From positions 186,001 through 250,000 of the forward strand of contig NZ_LGYZ01000067.1 in the NCBI RefSeq assembly GCF_001310275.1: 64,000 nucleotides of DNA, given 5' to 3'. The notes beneath the pieces were generated by a model. It was not told the DNA's origin. It did no database searches and worked only from the letters and a program-made list of their open reading frames with translations. Source of the stretch: Nocardia arizonensis. Its GTDB lineage: Bacteria > Actinomycetota > Actinomycetes > Mycobacteriales > Mycobacteriaceae. Positions within the stretch are counted from its first letter, which is position 1. Every line of letters starts with the position of its first letter. The translations under genes and the position numbers were made by a program. Shown here piece by piece: positions 45,182-54,969 of this stretch.

Positions 45182-48100
45182 ATGACCGAGCTCGCCGATC
45201 GCGAACTGATCCGAACCCCCTATGACCTGGCCGACCGCTACCGGGTCGGCTCGGGCCCGGTCGTACTGACCGGCGTCGGGGCCATCGCCCGGCTGCTGGT
45301 GGAACAGCATGTGCGCGACCTGCGCGCCGGACGCCGCGTCGGCACCTTCGTGTCCGGCTACCAGGGCAGCCCGCTGGGCGGCGTGGACAAGATGCTGGCC
45401 GCCATGCCCGAGGTGCTGGCCGAACACGACATCGCCTTCGTGCCCGGACTCAACGAGGAACTGGCCGCGACCTCGGTGTGGGGCAGTCAGGCGCAACTGC
45501 CGCCGGAGGCCGCGACCCACGACGGCGTGGTCGGCGTCTGGTACGGCAAGGGCCCCGGCCTCGACCGCGCCACCGACGCGCTGCGCCACGCCACCATGTA
45601 CGGCGTGTCCCCGCGCGGCGGCGTCCTCCTGCTGGTCGGCGACGATCCGGCCTCGAAATCCTCCACGGTGCCCGCGGTGAGCGAGCGGTCGCTGGCGGCC
45701 ATGCACATACCGGTGCTGTTCCCGCGCAATGCCCGCGAGATCGTCACGCTCGGACTGCACGGCATCGCGCTGTCGCGGCTCAGCGGATGTCCGGTGGCGC
45801 TGAAGATCGTGGCCGATGTCGCCGACGGCGCGTGGACGGTGCCGGGCTCGGTCGGCGACATCGATGTCGTCATACCCGAGATCACCTGGGAAGGAAAGCC
45901 TTTCACCTATCGGCAACGGCCGATGGCCGCGCCCGCGGACAGTGTGCTCGCCGAGGCGGATCTCTACGGTCCGCGCCGCGCGCTGATCGAGGCGTACGGG
46001 CTGCGCAACGATCTGGACGTGGTCGAGGTCGACCCGGTCGGCGCCGAGATCGGCATCGTCGCGAGCGGAACCACCTTCGACGCCGTGCGCCAGGCCCTGC
46101 TCGACCTCGGCGTCGACGACGCGGCTTTGATGCGCGCCGGTGTCCGTCTGCTGCGCATCGGCATGCCCTTCCCGCTTGTCGGCGCGCGAATCAGGGATTT
46201 CGCTGCCGGATTGCGCCGCGTCATCGTCGTCGAGGACAAGACGGCGTTCCTGGAGACCCGGATCCGGGAGATCCTCTACGGCACCGAGGCCGCCCCGCGC
46301 ATTCTCGGCAAATTCGATGCCGAGGGTCGGCCGCTGTTCCCGCACGACGGCGAACTCACCGCGGGCCGCGTCGCCGCGGGACTGCGCCGCGCGCTCGGGT
46401 CCGCCGTGCCGACCAAACGTCCACTGCCGTCACCGCTTCCGCTGTCGGTACTGCCCGCCCGCAAGGCGTACTTCTGTAGCGGCTGTCCGCACAACCGATC
46501 CACCGCGGTGCCGGAGGGGTCGCTGGCGGGCGGCGGCATCGGCTGCCACACCCTGGTCACCATGTCGGGGCGCGCCGACAGCGCGGTGCTCGGACTCACC
46601 CAGATGGGCGGCGAGGGGGCGCAGTGGATCGGGCAGGCCCCGTTCACCCGGGTGCCGCATCTGTTCCAGAACATCGGCGACGGAACGTATTTCCACTCCG
46701 GGCAGCTCGCCGTGCAGGCATGCGTGGCGGCCGGGGTGAACATCACCTTCAAACTGCTCTACAACGATGTCGTCGCCATGACCGGGGCGCAGGACGCCGA
46801 GGGCGCGCTGCGGGTGCCCGCGCTGACCCGCAAACTCGCCGTCGAGGGTGTCGCGCGCATCGTCGTCTGCGCCGACGACCCGTCCCGCTACCGGCGCCGC
46901 GACCTCGCCCCGGGCACTCTGCTGTGGCATCGCGACCGCCTCGACGAGGCGCAGCGGCTGCTGCGCGAAACCCCCGGCGTGACCGTGCTGATCTACGACC
47001 AGCACTGTGCCGCCGATGCCCGCCGCAGGCGCAAGCGCGGCGCACTGCCGCCCCGCAGGACCAGGGTGGTCGTCAACGAGATGGTGTGCGAGGGCTGCGG
47101 CGACTGCGGGGTCAAGAGCAACTGCCTTTCGGTGCGGCCGGTGTCCACCGAATTCGGCGACAAGACCCGTATCGACCAGACGTCGTGCAATTCCGACTAC
47201 AGCTGTCTGGACGGTGACTGCCCGGCATTCGTCACGGTCGAACTCCCCGAACGGCATTCGGCCCGCGAGCGCGTTCCGACACCGCCCGCGCTGCCGGACC
47301 CGGAACTCACCGAACCCGTCGGAACGCAGAACGTCGTGCTGGCCGGGATCGGCGGCACCGGCATCGTCACGGTGAACCAGGTGCTGGCCACCGCGGCGCT
47401 GCGGGCGGGATACGACGTGGCGAGTCTGGATCAGACCGGTCTGAGCCAGAAGGCGGGTCCGGTGATCTCGCATCTGCGCTTCGCCGCGGGTCGGCTGGAA
47501 CCGGCGAATCGGCTCACGCCCGGTTCGGCGGACTGCCTGATCGCCTTCGATCTGCTCGTGGCCACCGAGGCGCGCAATCTGGCCTACGGGTCGGCCGCGT
47601 CCACCCTCGCGGTCGCCTGCACGGGTGCGACACCGACCGGCGATATGGTCTACGACCGCGGTATCGCCTATCCCGATATCGCGGAGCTGCTCGCCCGACT
47701 CGACGGCGTCTCGCGAACCCGGCACGCCTTCGACGCACTCGCCGCGGCCGATGAGCTGTTCGGCGCCACCACGGCCGCGAATTTCCTGCTCGTCGGCGCG
47801 GCGTACCAGCTCGGCGGACTCCGGCTGCCCGCCGCCGCCATCGAGGAGGCCATCGAGATCAACGGCGTGGCGGTGGCGGCCAATGTCGCGGCCTTCCGCT
47901 GGGGTCGCGCCGCCGTGGCCCACCCCGCGGCATTCGCCGCCGCCACGACCGGCCCGATTCGCCGCCGGGCCGCGATCGAGGTTCCGCCCGAGCTGTTCGC
48001 CGATCTGACCGCGACCGGCGAGACCCGCCGTCGGGTGGAGATCCGCGCCCGGGAGCTCATCGGCTTCCAGGGTGTGCGCACGGCCCGCGACTACGTGCGC

Positions 48101-48640
48101 GCCGTCGAAGGCGTGTGGCGGGCCGAGCGCCGGGTCACCGACCGCACCGAGTTCAGCGCGGCGGTGGCCTTCGGCCTCTACAAGTTCACCGCCTACAAGG
48201 ACGAATACGAGGTGGCCCGCAGGCTCACCGATCCCGAGTTCCGCGCCGAGGTCGCCGAGCAGGTGCCCGGCGGCGCCCGGCTCACCTACCGTCTGCATCC
48301 GCCCGTGCTGCGCGCGTCGGGCATGCGGCACAAGATCGGCGTCGGCCCGCGCGGACATCTCGGGCTGCGGATGCTCGCCGCGGGGAAGAAGTTGCGCGGC
48401 ACCGCATTCGACCCGTTCGGGTATACGCGAATGCGGCGGCTCGAACGCGCGCTGCTCGCCCACTACGGCGCGATGGTGACCGCACTCGCCGACGACCTCG
48501 ACGCCGCGAACTACGACCGCGCGGTCGAGGCGGCGGGGCTGGCCGATCTGGTGCGCGGCTACGAGGAGGTGAAACTCGCGGCCGTGGCGCGCTACTCGGA
48601 TCGATTGCGCGCCCTCGGCATCGAGGCGCCTCCGGTGTGA
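45182..48640 (+). CDS. Fused indolepyruvate ferredoxin oxidoreductase
   Basis: A single chain of 1152 aa that oxidatively decarboxylates arylpyruvates (from aromatic amino acid breakdown) to acyl-CoA, reducing ferredoxin. The alpha part binds thiamine diphosphate (GYQGSPLGGVDKM near the N-terminus; CSGCPHNRST and GIGCHTLVTMSG in the middle). A Cys-rich segment (CEGCGDCGVKSNCLSV, then CNSDYSCLDGDC) holds the Fe-S cluster. The gamma part starts at VLAGIGGTGIVTVNQVLATA, and a DUF6537 tail closes the protein. Start ATG 45182 is preferred by homology; ATG 45116 is in frame. It converges with ectB, 3 nt between stops. Confidence 0.93.
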   Translation: MTELADRELIRTPYDLADRYRVGSGPVVLTGVGAIARLLVEQHVRDLRAGRRVGTFVSGYQGSPLGGVDKMLAAMPEVLAEHDIAFVPGLNEELAATSVWGSQAQLPPEAATHDGVVGVWYGKGPGLDRATDALRHATMYGVSPRGGVLLLVGDDPASKSSTVPAVSERSLAAMHIPVLFPRNAREIVTLGLHGIALSRLSGCPVALKIVADVADGAWTVPGSVGDIDVVIPEITWEGKPFTYRQRPMAAPADSVLAEADLYGPRRALIEAYGLRNDLDVVEVDPVGAEIGIVASGTTFDAVRQALLDLGVDDAALMRAGVRLLRIGMPFPLVGARIRDFAAGLRRVIVVEDKTAFLETRIREILYGTEAAPRILGKFDAEGRPLFPHDGELTAGRVAAGLRRALGSAVPTKRPLPSPLPLSVLPARKAYFCSGCPHNRSTAVPEGSLAGGGIGCHTLVTMSGRADSAVLGLTQMGGEGAQWIGQAPFTRVPHLFQNIGDGTYFHSGQLAVQACVAAGVNITFKLLYNDVVAMTGAQDAEGALRVPALTRKLAVEGVARIVVCADDPSRYRRRDLAPGTLLWHRDRLDEAQRLLRETPGVTVLIYDQHCAADARRRRKRGALPPRRTRVVVNEMVCEGCGDCGVKSNCLSVRPVSTEFGDKTRIDQTSCNSDYSCLDGDCPAFVTVELPERHSARERVPTPPALPDPELTEPVGTQNVVLAGIGGTGIVTVNQVLATAALRAGYDVASLDQTGLSQKAGPVISHLRFAAGRLEPANRLTPGSADCLIAFDLLVATEARNLAYGSAASTLAVACTGATPTGDMVYDRGIAYPDIAELLARLDGVSRTRHAFDALAAADELFGATTAANFLLVGAAYQLGGLRLPAAAIEEAIEINGVAVAANVAAFRWGRAAVAHPAAFAAATTGPIRRRAAIEVPPELFADLTATGETRRRVEIRARELIGFQGVRTARDYVRAVEGVWRAERRVTDRTEFSAAVAFGLYKFTAYKDEYEVARRLTDPEFRAEVAEQVPGGARLTYRLHPPVLRASGMRHKIGVGPRGHLGLRMLAAGKKLRGTAFDPFGYTRMRRLERALLAHYGAMVTALADDLDAANYDRAVEAAGLADLVRGYEEVKLAAVARYSDRLRALGIEAPPV

Positions 48641-48643
48641 GGT

Positions 48644-49903
48644 TCAGCGCGCGCAGATGGCCTCGACCGCCGAGGCGAGCACGGTCAGTCCGTGCGTGAT
48701 CTCGTCGTCGGAGATGGTGAGCGCGGGCATGACCTTGATGACCTCGTCCTCGGCGCCCGAGGTCTCCACCAGCAGTCCGCGTTCGAAGGCCAGGCGACAC
48801 ACCTTGGCGGCCCTGGACCCGTCCTCGAACACCAGGCCCTGCACGAGACCGCGGCCGCGCGTGGACAGCCCCGCGACTTCGCTCGCCAACTCCGCGAGCG
48901 CGGCCGCTACGCGCTCACCCTTGGCGAGGGTCGAGATCTCGAGCGCGTCGTCGGACCAGTACCGCTCGAGCGCGACCCGCGCGGTCACGAAGGCGGCGTT
49001 GTTCCCCCGGAAGGTGCCGTTGTGCTCACCCGGCGCCCACTGGTCGAGGTCGGGGCGCAACAGCACCAGCGCCATCGGCAGTCCGTAGCCGCCGATCGAT
49101 TTCGAGAGGGTGACGATGTCGGGTGTTATGCCCGCGATCTCGAAGGAGAAGAACGGACCGGTGCGGCCGCAACCCATCTGGATGTCGTCGACGATGAGCA
49201 GAATGCCGCGCGCCGCGCACAACTGCGCCAATTCGCGCAGCCACGAGGCGCGCGCGACATTGACACCGCCCTCGCCCTGCACCGTCTCCACGATGACGGC
49301 GGCGGGCTTGTCCAGGCCGGAGGACGAGTCGTCGAGTGCGCGGCGCATCCAGCGCAACTCGTTGTCGCCGTCGAGGTAGCCGTCGTAGGGCATCGGCGCG
49401 ACGTGCACCAGCGGCACGCCCGCGCCCGCGCGCTTGGCGGCATTGCCGGTGACCGCGAGCGCGCCGAGTGACATGCCGTGAAAGGCGTTGGTGAAGTTCA
49501 GCACGGTTTGCCGACCGGTCACCTTGCGCGCGAGTTTGAGCGCGGCCTCGACCGCGTTGGCGCCGGTTGGCCCCGGGAACTGCACCTTGTAGTCGAGTCC
49601 GCGCGGTGCGAGCACCACCTCGCGCAGCGTCTCAAGCAGTCGGCGTTTGGCGACGGTCGACATGTCGAGCGCGTGGGTGATGCCGTCACCGGCGATGTAT
49701 TCCAGCAGCGCCTGTTTGAGCAGCGGATTGTTGTGCCCGTAGTTCAATGAACCCGCGCCGGCGAAGAAATCCAGGTATTCGCGGCCGTGCTCGTCGCGCA
49801 ACCAGCTGCCGCGCGCGGTGTCGAACACGGTCGGCCAGGATCGGCAGTAGCCGCGAACATTCGATTCGAATGCCTCGAAAACGGTCATGTCGACGACAGT
49901 CAT
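48644..49903 (-). CDS. ectB: Diaminobutyrate-2-oxoglutarate aminotransferase (EctB type)
   Basis: Class III PLP aminotransferase of 419 aa making L-2,4-diaminobutyrate from aspartate semialdehyde. It begins with FEAFESNVRGYCRSWPTVFD, typical of EctB; PLP contacts are Asp239/Asp240 (LLIVDDIQMG) and Lys268 (TLSKSIGGYG). ATG 49903 has AGGAAGG 7 nt upstream. No ectA, ectC or ectD and no siderophore genes lie beside it, so its product may serve ectoine made elsewhere or another pathway. The symbol reflects the family, not a proven role. Confidence 0.88.
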   Translation of the reverse strand: MTVVDMTVFEAFESNVRGYCRSWPTVFDTARGSWLRDEHGREYLDFFAGAGSLNYGHNNPLLKQALLEYIAGDGITHALDMSTVAKRRLLETLREVVLAPRGLDYKVQFPGPTGANAVEAALKLARKVTGRQTVLNFTNAFHGMSLGALAVTGNAAKRAGAGVPLVHVAPMPYDGYLDGDNELRWMRRALDDSSSGLDKPAAVIVETVQGEGGVNVARASWLRELAQLCAARGILLIVDDIQMGCGRTGPFFSFEIAGITPDIVTLSKSIGGYGLPMALVLLRPDLDQWAPGEHNGTFRGNNAAFVTARVALERYWSDDALEISTLAKGERVAAALAELASEVAGLSTRGRGLVQGLVFEDGSRAAKVCRLAFERGLLVETSGAEDEVIKVMPALTISDDEITHGLTVLASAVEAICAR

Positions 49904-50072
49904 CGGCGATCCTTCCTGTCGCGCAAATGCGGTCCGGCCCACTCCGCACGGTGCGATCACCGATCTGAAGTGACTGTGTTTCTAACATCCGCGTGTCGAT
50001 TATGCGGCACTTTCCGCAGAATCGCATGGAATCCTCCCGACCCACCGGCGCCGCCACTAAAGTTGACTGCTT

Positions 50073-50927
50073 GTGCGCGGCGGTGCAGAGGGGGCGGTTC
50101 GACCAGCCGCGGCCGTGCGCGCGTGGCGCGCCACCCGGGTCTATCGACAACTCGCCGTCGCGGGATTCCGGCGGCAGACGCAATACCTGCTCGCCATGTT
50201 CGCCGGACTGTTCACCAACTGCGTGTTCGGGCTGGTCCGGGCCGCGGTGATGCTCGCGGCCGTGCGTGCGGCAGGCGACTTCGGCGGCTACGACGAGGGT
50301 TCGATCGGAGCGTACGTCTGGCTGTCGCAGGCGCTGCTCGGCGCGACGCAGTTCATGGGCCCGCCACTGGAATTGGTGGACCGGATCAAGAACGGCGACA
50401 TCGCGGTCGACCTACTGCGTCCGGTCGACATCCAATTCGGCTACCTGGCGGCCGATCTCGGCCGCGCCGCCTGCACGCTGATTCCGCGTGGGATACCGAG
50501 TGTGGTGTTCGGATATCTCACCTTCGGTCTGGAGCTGCCGCATACCGCATGGCCGTATCTGCTCGGCGCGTTCTCGGTGTTGTTCGCGCTGACGCTGTCG
50601 TTCCTGTCGTTATTCGCTGTTGGCCTGATCGGGTTCTGGGTGGTGGAAACCCGTGGCATACGAGTGCTATACCAGATTTGCGGCACGTTTCTGGCCGGGC
50701 TGTTCGTGCCGGTGCATATGTTCCCGGACCGGCTGCGCACCTTCGCGCAAGCCACACCGTTTCCGTCGATCCTCCAGGCGCCGATCGATATCCTCTCCGG
50801 TCGCGTGCTCGGCATCGACGCGGTGACGGTCGTTGCCACGCAGGCGATGTGGGTCGTGCTGGTGGGCATGGCGGGGCGGGCGCTACTGGCGGCCGGGCGG
50901 CGCAGGCTGGAGGTGCAGGGTGGTTGA
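50073..50927 (+). CDS. ABC-2 family transporter permease (first of two)
   Basis: A 284-aa membrane subunit with six helices, of the DUF990-like ABC-2 group (LAVAGFRRQTQYLLAMFAGL at the N-terminus, then FLSLFAVGLIGFWVVETRGI). The start is uncertain: GTG 50073 is used, while GTG 50115 (VRAWRATRVYRQ) matches the usual N-terminus of the group better; neither has a Shine-Dalgarno. Its last 8 nt overlap the next permease gene. The cargo is unknown. Confidence 0.85.
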   Translation: MRGGAEGAVRPAAAVRAWRATRVYRQLAVAGFRRQTQYLLAMFAGLFTNCVFGLVRAAVMLAAVRAAGDFGGYDEGSIGAYVWLSQALLGATQFMGPPLELVDRIKNGDIAVDLLRPVDIQFGYLAADLGRAACTLIPRGIPSVVFGYLTFGLELPHTAWPYLLGAFSVLFALTLSFLSLFAVGLIGFWVVETRGIRVLYQICGTFLAGLFVPVHMFPDRLRTFAQATPFPSILQAPIDILSGRVLGIDAVTVVATQAMWVVLVGMAGRALLAAGRRRLEVQGG

Positions 50928-51753
50928 GGCGCCGCATGCCGCCGTACCGGCGGGCACCTGGCTCACCCCCTACGTCGCGGTGCTGCGCTCGCGCATGCGC
51001 GCCCAGCAGGCCTATCGACTGTCCTTCGTCAGTGAGGTCTTCAGCGCCTTCCTCATCGGGGTCGTCGAATTCGCGGAGGTCTGGGTCATCTTCCACACGG
51101 TCGATGAACTCGGCGGACTCGACCTCGACGGCGCGCTGCTGCTGTTCGGCCTGAGCAACACCTCCTTCGCCCTGGCCCAGGTGATCGCGGGTCACCTCGA
51201 CACGCTGCCGACCATGATCCGACTCGGCACCCTCGACGCCTTCCACCTGCGACCGCAACCGCTGCTGCTGCAACTGATCACCAGCGACATCTCCCTGCGC
51301 CGTTTCGCGCGCGCCGCCGTCGCCGTCGTCGTGCTCGCTCTCGGACTCGTGCGCAACGACATCGACTGGGGTCCGGCCACCCTCGCCCTGCTCGTCATCT
51401 CGCTGCTCGGCGGCATCGCCCTGTTCGGCGGTCTGTTCGTATGCGCGGCCGGACTCCAGTTCTTCCTGATCGACGGCGCCGAACTGACCAACAGCTTCAC
51501 CTACGGCGGGTCCTTCGCCGCCATGCAACCCGCCTCGGTATTCCCCACCCCGCTGAAAATCCTGTTCGGCATGGCGATTCCGGTGTCGTTCACCGCCTAT
51601 CTGCCCACCATCGCCCTGCTCGGACTCCCCGGCCCCGCACTGCTGCCGTCCTGGTTGGCCTGGTGCATCCCGGTGGCGACGCTGTGGGTCTGGACACTCG
51701 CGCTCTGTCTGTGGCGAATCGGCACACGGCACTACCAGGGAAGCGGCGGATAG
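50920..51753 (+). CDS. ABC-2 family transporter permease (second of two)
   Basis: A 277-aa paralogue-like partner with six helices (SFVSEVFSAFLIGVVEFAEV, FGLSNTSFALAQVIAGHLDT, ISLLGGIALFGGLFVCAAGL). GTG 50920 has GGAGG 7 nt upstream and overlaps the preceding gene by 8 nt. The two permeases and the ATPase 2 nt downstream form a complete exporter operon. Confidence 0.88.
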   Translation: MVEAPHAAVPAGTWLTPYVAVLRSRMRAQQAYRLSFVSEVFSAFLIGVVEFAEVWVIFHTVDELGGLDLDGALLLFGLSNTSFALAQVIAGHLDTLPTMIRLGTLDAFHLRPQPLLLQLITSDISLRRFARAAVAVVVLALGLVRNDIDWGPATLALLVISLLGGIALFGGLFVCAAGLQFFLIDGAELTNSFTYGGSFAAMQPASVFPTPLKILFGMAIPVSFTAYLPTIALLGLPGPALLPSWLAWCIPVATLWVWTLALCLWRIGTRHYQGSGG

Positions 51754-51755
51754 AC

Positions 51756-52748
51756 ATGGCGGACAGCGACTTATCGGACGCGATCATCGACATCGATGAT
51801 CTGACCCGGCAGTTCATCCTCTACCGCAGGACCGGGAGCCGCTGGCGACGCCAACGCGACATCCTCACCGCTGTGGACCACATGACATTTCGCGTCGAAC
51901 GCGGCGCGGCGGTCGGGTACATCGGGGCCAACGGCGCGGGCAAGTCCACCACCATCAAGATGCTCACCGGCATTCTCGTCCCCACCTCGGGCACCGTGCG
52001 CACCTGCGGACTCGAACCGGTGCGCCAACGCCGCAGGCTCGCCTCCCGAATCGGCGTGGTCTTCGGCCAGCGTTCACAGCTGTGGTGGGATCTGCCGCTG
52101 CGCGAATCCTTCTCGATCCTGGCCGCCATCCACCGCCTCGATCCCGACATCACCCGCAAGCGCACCTACGAATTGGTCGAGCAGTTGGAGATGGCCGAAA
52201 CCCTCGACACCCCGGTCCGGCAACTGTCGCTTGGGCAGCGCATGCGGGCGGAGGTGGCCGCGGCTTTGCTGCACTCCCCCGAACTGGTGATCCTGGACGA
52301 GCCGACCATAGGACTCGACGTGCTCTCCAAACAGCGGCTGCGCGAGTTCCTGCGCGCCGAACGCACGGACCGAGGCACCACCCTGTTGCTCACCACCCAC
52401 GACATGGGCGATGTGGAGCGGCTGTGCGACCGCGTGCTCGTCGTCGACCACGGCACGCTGGTGTACGACGGGTCGCTGCCCGGCCTCGGCGCCACGGTGG
52501 GCGCACGGCGGGTCCTCGTGGTGGATCTGGCCGATCCGACACCCGACCTCGTCGACCTGCCGTGCGCCGCGGAATTCCTCCACAGCGAGGGCAACGGTAT
52601 GCGCCAGCGATTGGCTTTCGACGCCGAGACGACGACCGCGGCGCGACTACTCGCCGCGGTTTCCGACCGCGCGCGGGTCCGTGATCTCTCCATCGAGGAA
52701 CCGGAGATCGAGGATATCGTGCGACGCATATACGAATCCGCCCGTTGA
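51756..52748 (+). CDS. ABC transporter ATP-binding protein of the ABC-2 exporter
   Basis: ATPase of 330 aa. Walker A GANGAGKSTT, signature LSLGQRMRAEVAAALLHSPE, Walker B LVILDEPTIGLD, H-loop THDMGD. The N-terminal YRRTGSRWRRQRDILTAVDH and the C-terminal about 90 residues are usual for this DUF990-associated group. The ATG starts 2 nt after the second permease stop (TAGACATG). The stop codon lies inside the left arm of the terminator hairpin. Confidence 0.92.
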   Translation: MADSDLSDAIIDIDDLTRQFILYRRTGSRWRRQRDILTAVDHMTFRVERGAAVGYIGANGAGKSTTIKMLTGILVPTSGTVRTCGLEPVRQRRRLASRIGVVFGQRSQLWWDLPLRESFSILAAIHRLDPDITRKRTYELVEQLEMAETLDTPVRQLSLGQRMRAEVAAALLHSPELVILDEPTIGLDVLSKQRLREFLRAERTDRGTTLLLTTHDMGDVERLCDRVLVVDHGTLVYDGSLPGLGATVGARRVLVVDLADPTPDLVDLPCAAEFLHSEGNGMRQRLAFDAETTTAARLLAAVSDRARVRDLSIEEPEIEDIVRRIYESAR

Positions 52749-52768
52749 ACGATCAACGGGCGGATTCG
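52733..52768. terminator. 16-bp perfect hairpin terminator
   Basis: CGAATCCGCCCGTTGA pairs with TCAACGGGCGGATTCG without mismatch around the loop ACGA. The TGA of the ATPase gene is the end of the left arm, so the stem begins inside the coding region. The convergent DUF4389 gene ends 35 nt further on. Confidence 0.85.
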
Positions 52769-52802
52769 CTATTCGGAGGCGGTGCGGCGGACGATCAGTA
52801 AT

Positions 52803-53471
52803 TCAGAAGTCCCGCGGGCCCTGGTCGAGCCGGAACGGCGGATATTCGTCACGCAGCAGTCCGGCGTAGGCCGACACTCGCAGCATCCAGCGATTGGCGC
52901 CCATCGAGAAATCGAACAGACCTTTCGGGTACACGCCGGTGAAGAGGAGCCCCACCACCGCGATGAGGGCCAGGATGGCAAGCAGCGAGGGCCAGGACAC
53001 CGCGTAGTCCTCGGAGACGGTGTTGTAGCCGCCGACGAAGACCATGATCACCAGGTAGTGCGGAATCGCCAACAACCACCACTTGACCAGCACGAGCCCG
53101 CGGTGCAGGCGCTCCGGGTAGTCGATCTCGAGATCGGCCGGGTAGTCCGGGTCGGACCGGAGGCGGAACGGCGGGTACTTGTCGGTGCCGAGCGGCGACC
53201 AGGCGTAGAAGCCGACCCGCCAACCCCACCGCAGCACGCCGACCGAGTAATCGAACAGACCGCGCGGGTATTTTCCGGTGAACAAGATCGCGAAGAACGC
53301 GATCACCGTGACAACGAACCATCCGATGTGCAGGAAGAACAGCACAATGTAATGGGGAATTGCCAGCAACCATTTGACCAGCCACAGCCATCGGGACAGC
53401 GCCGGGTCCAGATCACCTCGCACGCGGATGGGACTGGCGGGGGTGACCGGTTTTTCGAGTTCCATTTCCAT
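52803..53471 (-). CDS. DUF4389 membrane protein with internal duplication
   Basis: A 222-aa membrane protein of unknown function made of two related halves. VKWLLAIPHY at 32-41 recurs as VKWWLLAIPHYL around 129-140, and GKYPRGLFDYS recurs as GVYPKGLFDFS; each half has two hydrophobic stretches and a YPPFRL segment. ATG 53471 has GAAGGAG about 9 nt upstream. Confidence 0.9.
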   Translation of the reverse strand: MEMELEKPVTPASPIRVRGDLDPALSRWLWLVKWLLAIPHYIVLFFLHIGWFVVTVIAFFAILFTGKYPRGLFDYSVGVLRWGWRVGFYAWSPLGTDKYPPFRLRSDPDYPADLEIDYPERLHRGLVLVKWWLLAIPHYLVIMVFVGGYNTVSEDYAVSWPSLLAILALIAVVGLLFTGVYPKGLFDFSMGANRWMLRVSAYAGLLRDEYPPFRLDQGPRDF

Positions 53472-53666
53472 GATCGACGCTCCTTCCGAGCTTCGACGCG
53501 GCGGCTAGCCGTAATGCGGTACTCGTCGAATTGTCCCGCAACGAATGGACGCGGCGACCACGATCCGATACCGACACGCCAACGAATTCGGGATCGCGCG
53601 CACCGCGAATTCTTCCACACGTCATCCCGCCGACGACCGTCCGGTGTACACCTGTACCGAATCGGA

Positions 53667-53987
53667 TCAGCCCGGGGCGCGCCCCGTCGCCGAGTACAGG
53701 CTCACCTCGCCCTCCTCGCTGAGAAAGGCGTTGACCAGCATGACACCGCCCGCCGCCAACTCGCGCGAGTCCGGCGCCTCGGTGGTGATGGATATCTGCG
53801 GAATCGCCGCCCAGTTCACCACATAGCGTTCCGGTGGGCCGTCGTCGTCGGAGAGCCGGGCCAGGCGGAACACCGATACGGTCCTGCGGATGACGAGGTT
53901 TCGCACGACTTCGGCGATTCGCTCCGTATCTTCCAGTGCGAACATGAATCCGAATGTCAGTTCGGGCGAGGACACGTAGGCGGGCAC
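53667..53987 (-). CDS. Hypothetical protein, about 106 aa
   Basis: A small alpha-beta protein with coding-like composition: MPAYVSSPELTFGFMFALED, then IAEVVRNLVIRRTVSVFRLA, ending FLSEEGEVSLYSATGR. No family was recognised and no signal or membrane segment is visible. GTG 53987 was chosen because TAGCCT lies 8 nt upstream and the sequence further up in this frame looks random. A longer form from 54155 cannot be excluded. Confidence 0.6.
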   Translation of the reverse strand: MPAYVSSPELTFGFMFALEDTERIAEVVRNLVIRRTVSVFRLARLSDDDGPPERYVVNWAAIPQISITTEAPDSRELAAGGVMLVNAFLSEEGEVSLYSATGRAPG

Positions 53988-54425
53988 GAATATCGAGGCT
54001 AGCCGACCGCGCGCGGGTCCGCAGCCGCCGCGCCGCACCGGTAGCCGGCCATACGCCACACGAGGGGCGCGCCGTATCGAGTACCGATCCTCATGAAATA
54101 CTCTCCGCGCGTGCATAAATCGGGGGTCCGCGACGCGTTCCGATGACCGATCCATAACGGACCATAACGATTTCCGTCGGCACGCGGATTTCTACAGCAT
54201 ATGGTTGCGCCGCCGTGATCGCCGCGCTTTCCTGAAAGAGCCCCGATATCTCGGGCGCCTTCTTCATCGCACCGTCGCGGAAATTCCCGGTCGCCACCGC
54301 CGTGCGCCGGCCGGGTCGGGGGCGTCCGGGCTCGGGGCCGCGCCGGAGCCGCGGGGAGCATCGCCCCCGGAACCCCCTCGGTTCGGGCACACCACGTACG
54401 GATCATCACCGCGAAGGGGGCGCCC
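53988..54425. other. Non-coding stretch between divergent genes
   Basis: About 440 nt without a credible gene. It is comparatively AT-rich between about 54090 and 54270 and holds a short tandem motif (54152-54169). Promoters for the 106-aa gene and for the DUF4254 gene are expected here. Confidence 0.45.
54152..54169. repeat. CCATAACG direct repeat, 10-nt period
   Basis: CCATAACG occurs at 54152-54159 and again at 54162-54169, spaced by exactly one helical turn and inside an AT-rich intergenic stretch. A regulator half-site pair is plausible; no regulator is known. Confidence 0.45.
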
Positions 54426-54953
54426 ATGCCTGCCGACCACGCCGGAAACCGCGTCGCGACCGGCGATCTGCCACCGCGATCGGCGCTGCTGCGCGCATTC
54501 GAGGCGAGCGAGGACGGGGATCATTCGATCCTCGAGGTCGCGCGCGCACTCGCCGATTGCCACCTACGCCGCCATCGGGCCGTGCAGGCCGCCCGCGTGC
54601 CGGGCGCTTCGAGCGGGATGATCGCGGCGTGCGCCCATCTGCTCGACGACATCGACCGCCGCCGCGCCGAACTCGTCGACCGCATCGACCGCTGGGTCGC
54701 CGAGAATGTCGCGCACCGTTCGGGCGCCTCGCTGCACACCGAGACCCTTGGCGCGGTCATCGACCGGATGGCGGCGAAATGGACTGTGGCGCAACAGGCT
54801 CTGCACGCGAATGGGAACGGGCGGGCGCCCCGCACACCGCGCGCGCAGGGCGAGGCGCATCTGCACTGGACCCGACTGGCCGAATTGGCCGACGGCTACC
54901 AGGATCTGATCACCGATGTGACCGAACACCGTCGGCGACTGCCGGTCTGGTGA
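54426..54953 (+). CDS. DUF4254 family protein
   Basis: A helical protein of 175 aa. The segment DDIDRRRAELVDRIDRWVAE followed by LHTETLGAVIDRMAAKW (about 105-121) is the DUF4254 core found in many actinobacteria and Bacteroidetes. Function unknown. ATG 54426 has AAGGGGG 6 nt upstream. Confidence 0.85.
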   Translation: MPADHAGNRVATGDLPPRSALLRAFEASEDGDHSILEVARALADCHLRRHRAVQAARVPGASSGMIAACAHLLDDIDRRRAELVDRIDRWVAENVAHRSGASLHTETLGAVIDRMAAKWTVAQQALHANGNGRAPRTPRAQGEAHLHWTRLAELADGYQDLITDVTEHRRRLPVW

Positions 54954-54969
54954 TCGGTCACCCGACGGT

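Noticed and set aside
46430..48463. 677-codon open frame on - opposite the indolepyruvate oxidoreductase
   Set aside because: Antisense shadow; the + strand frame holds thiamine and Fe-S motifs throughout.
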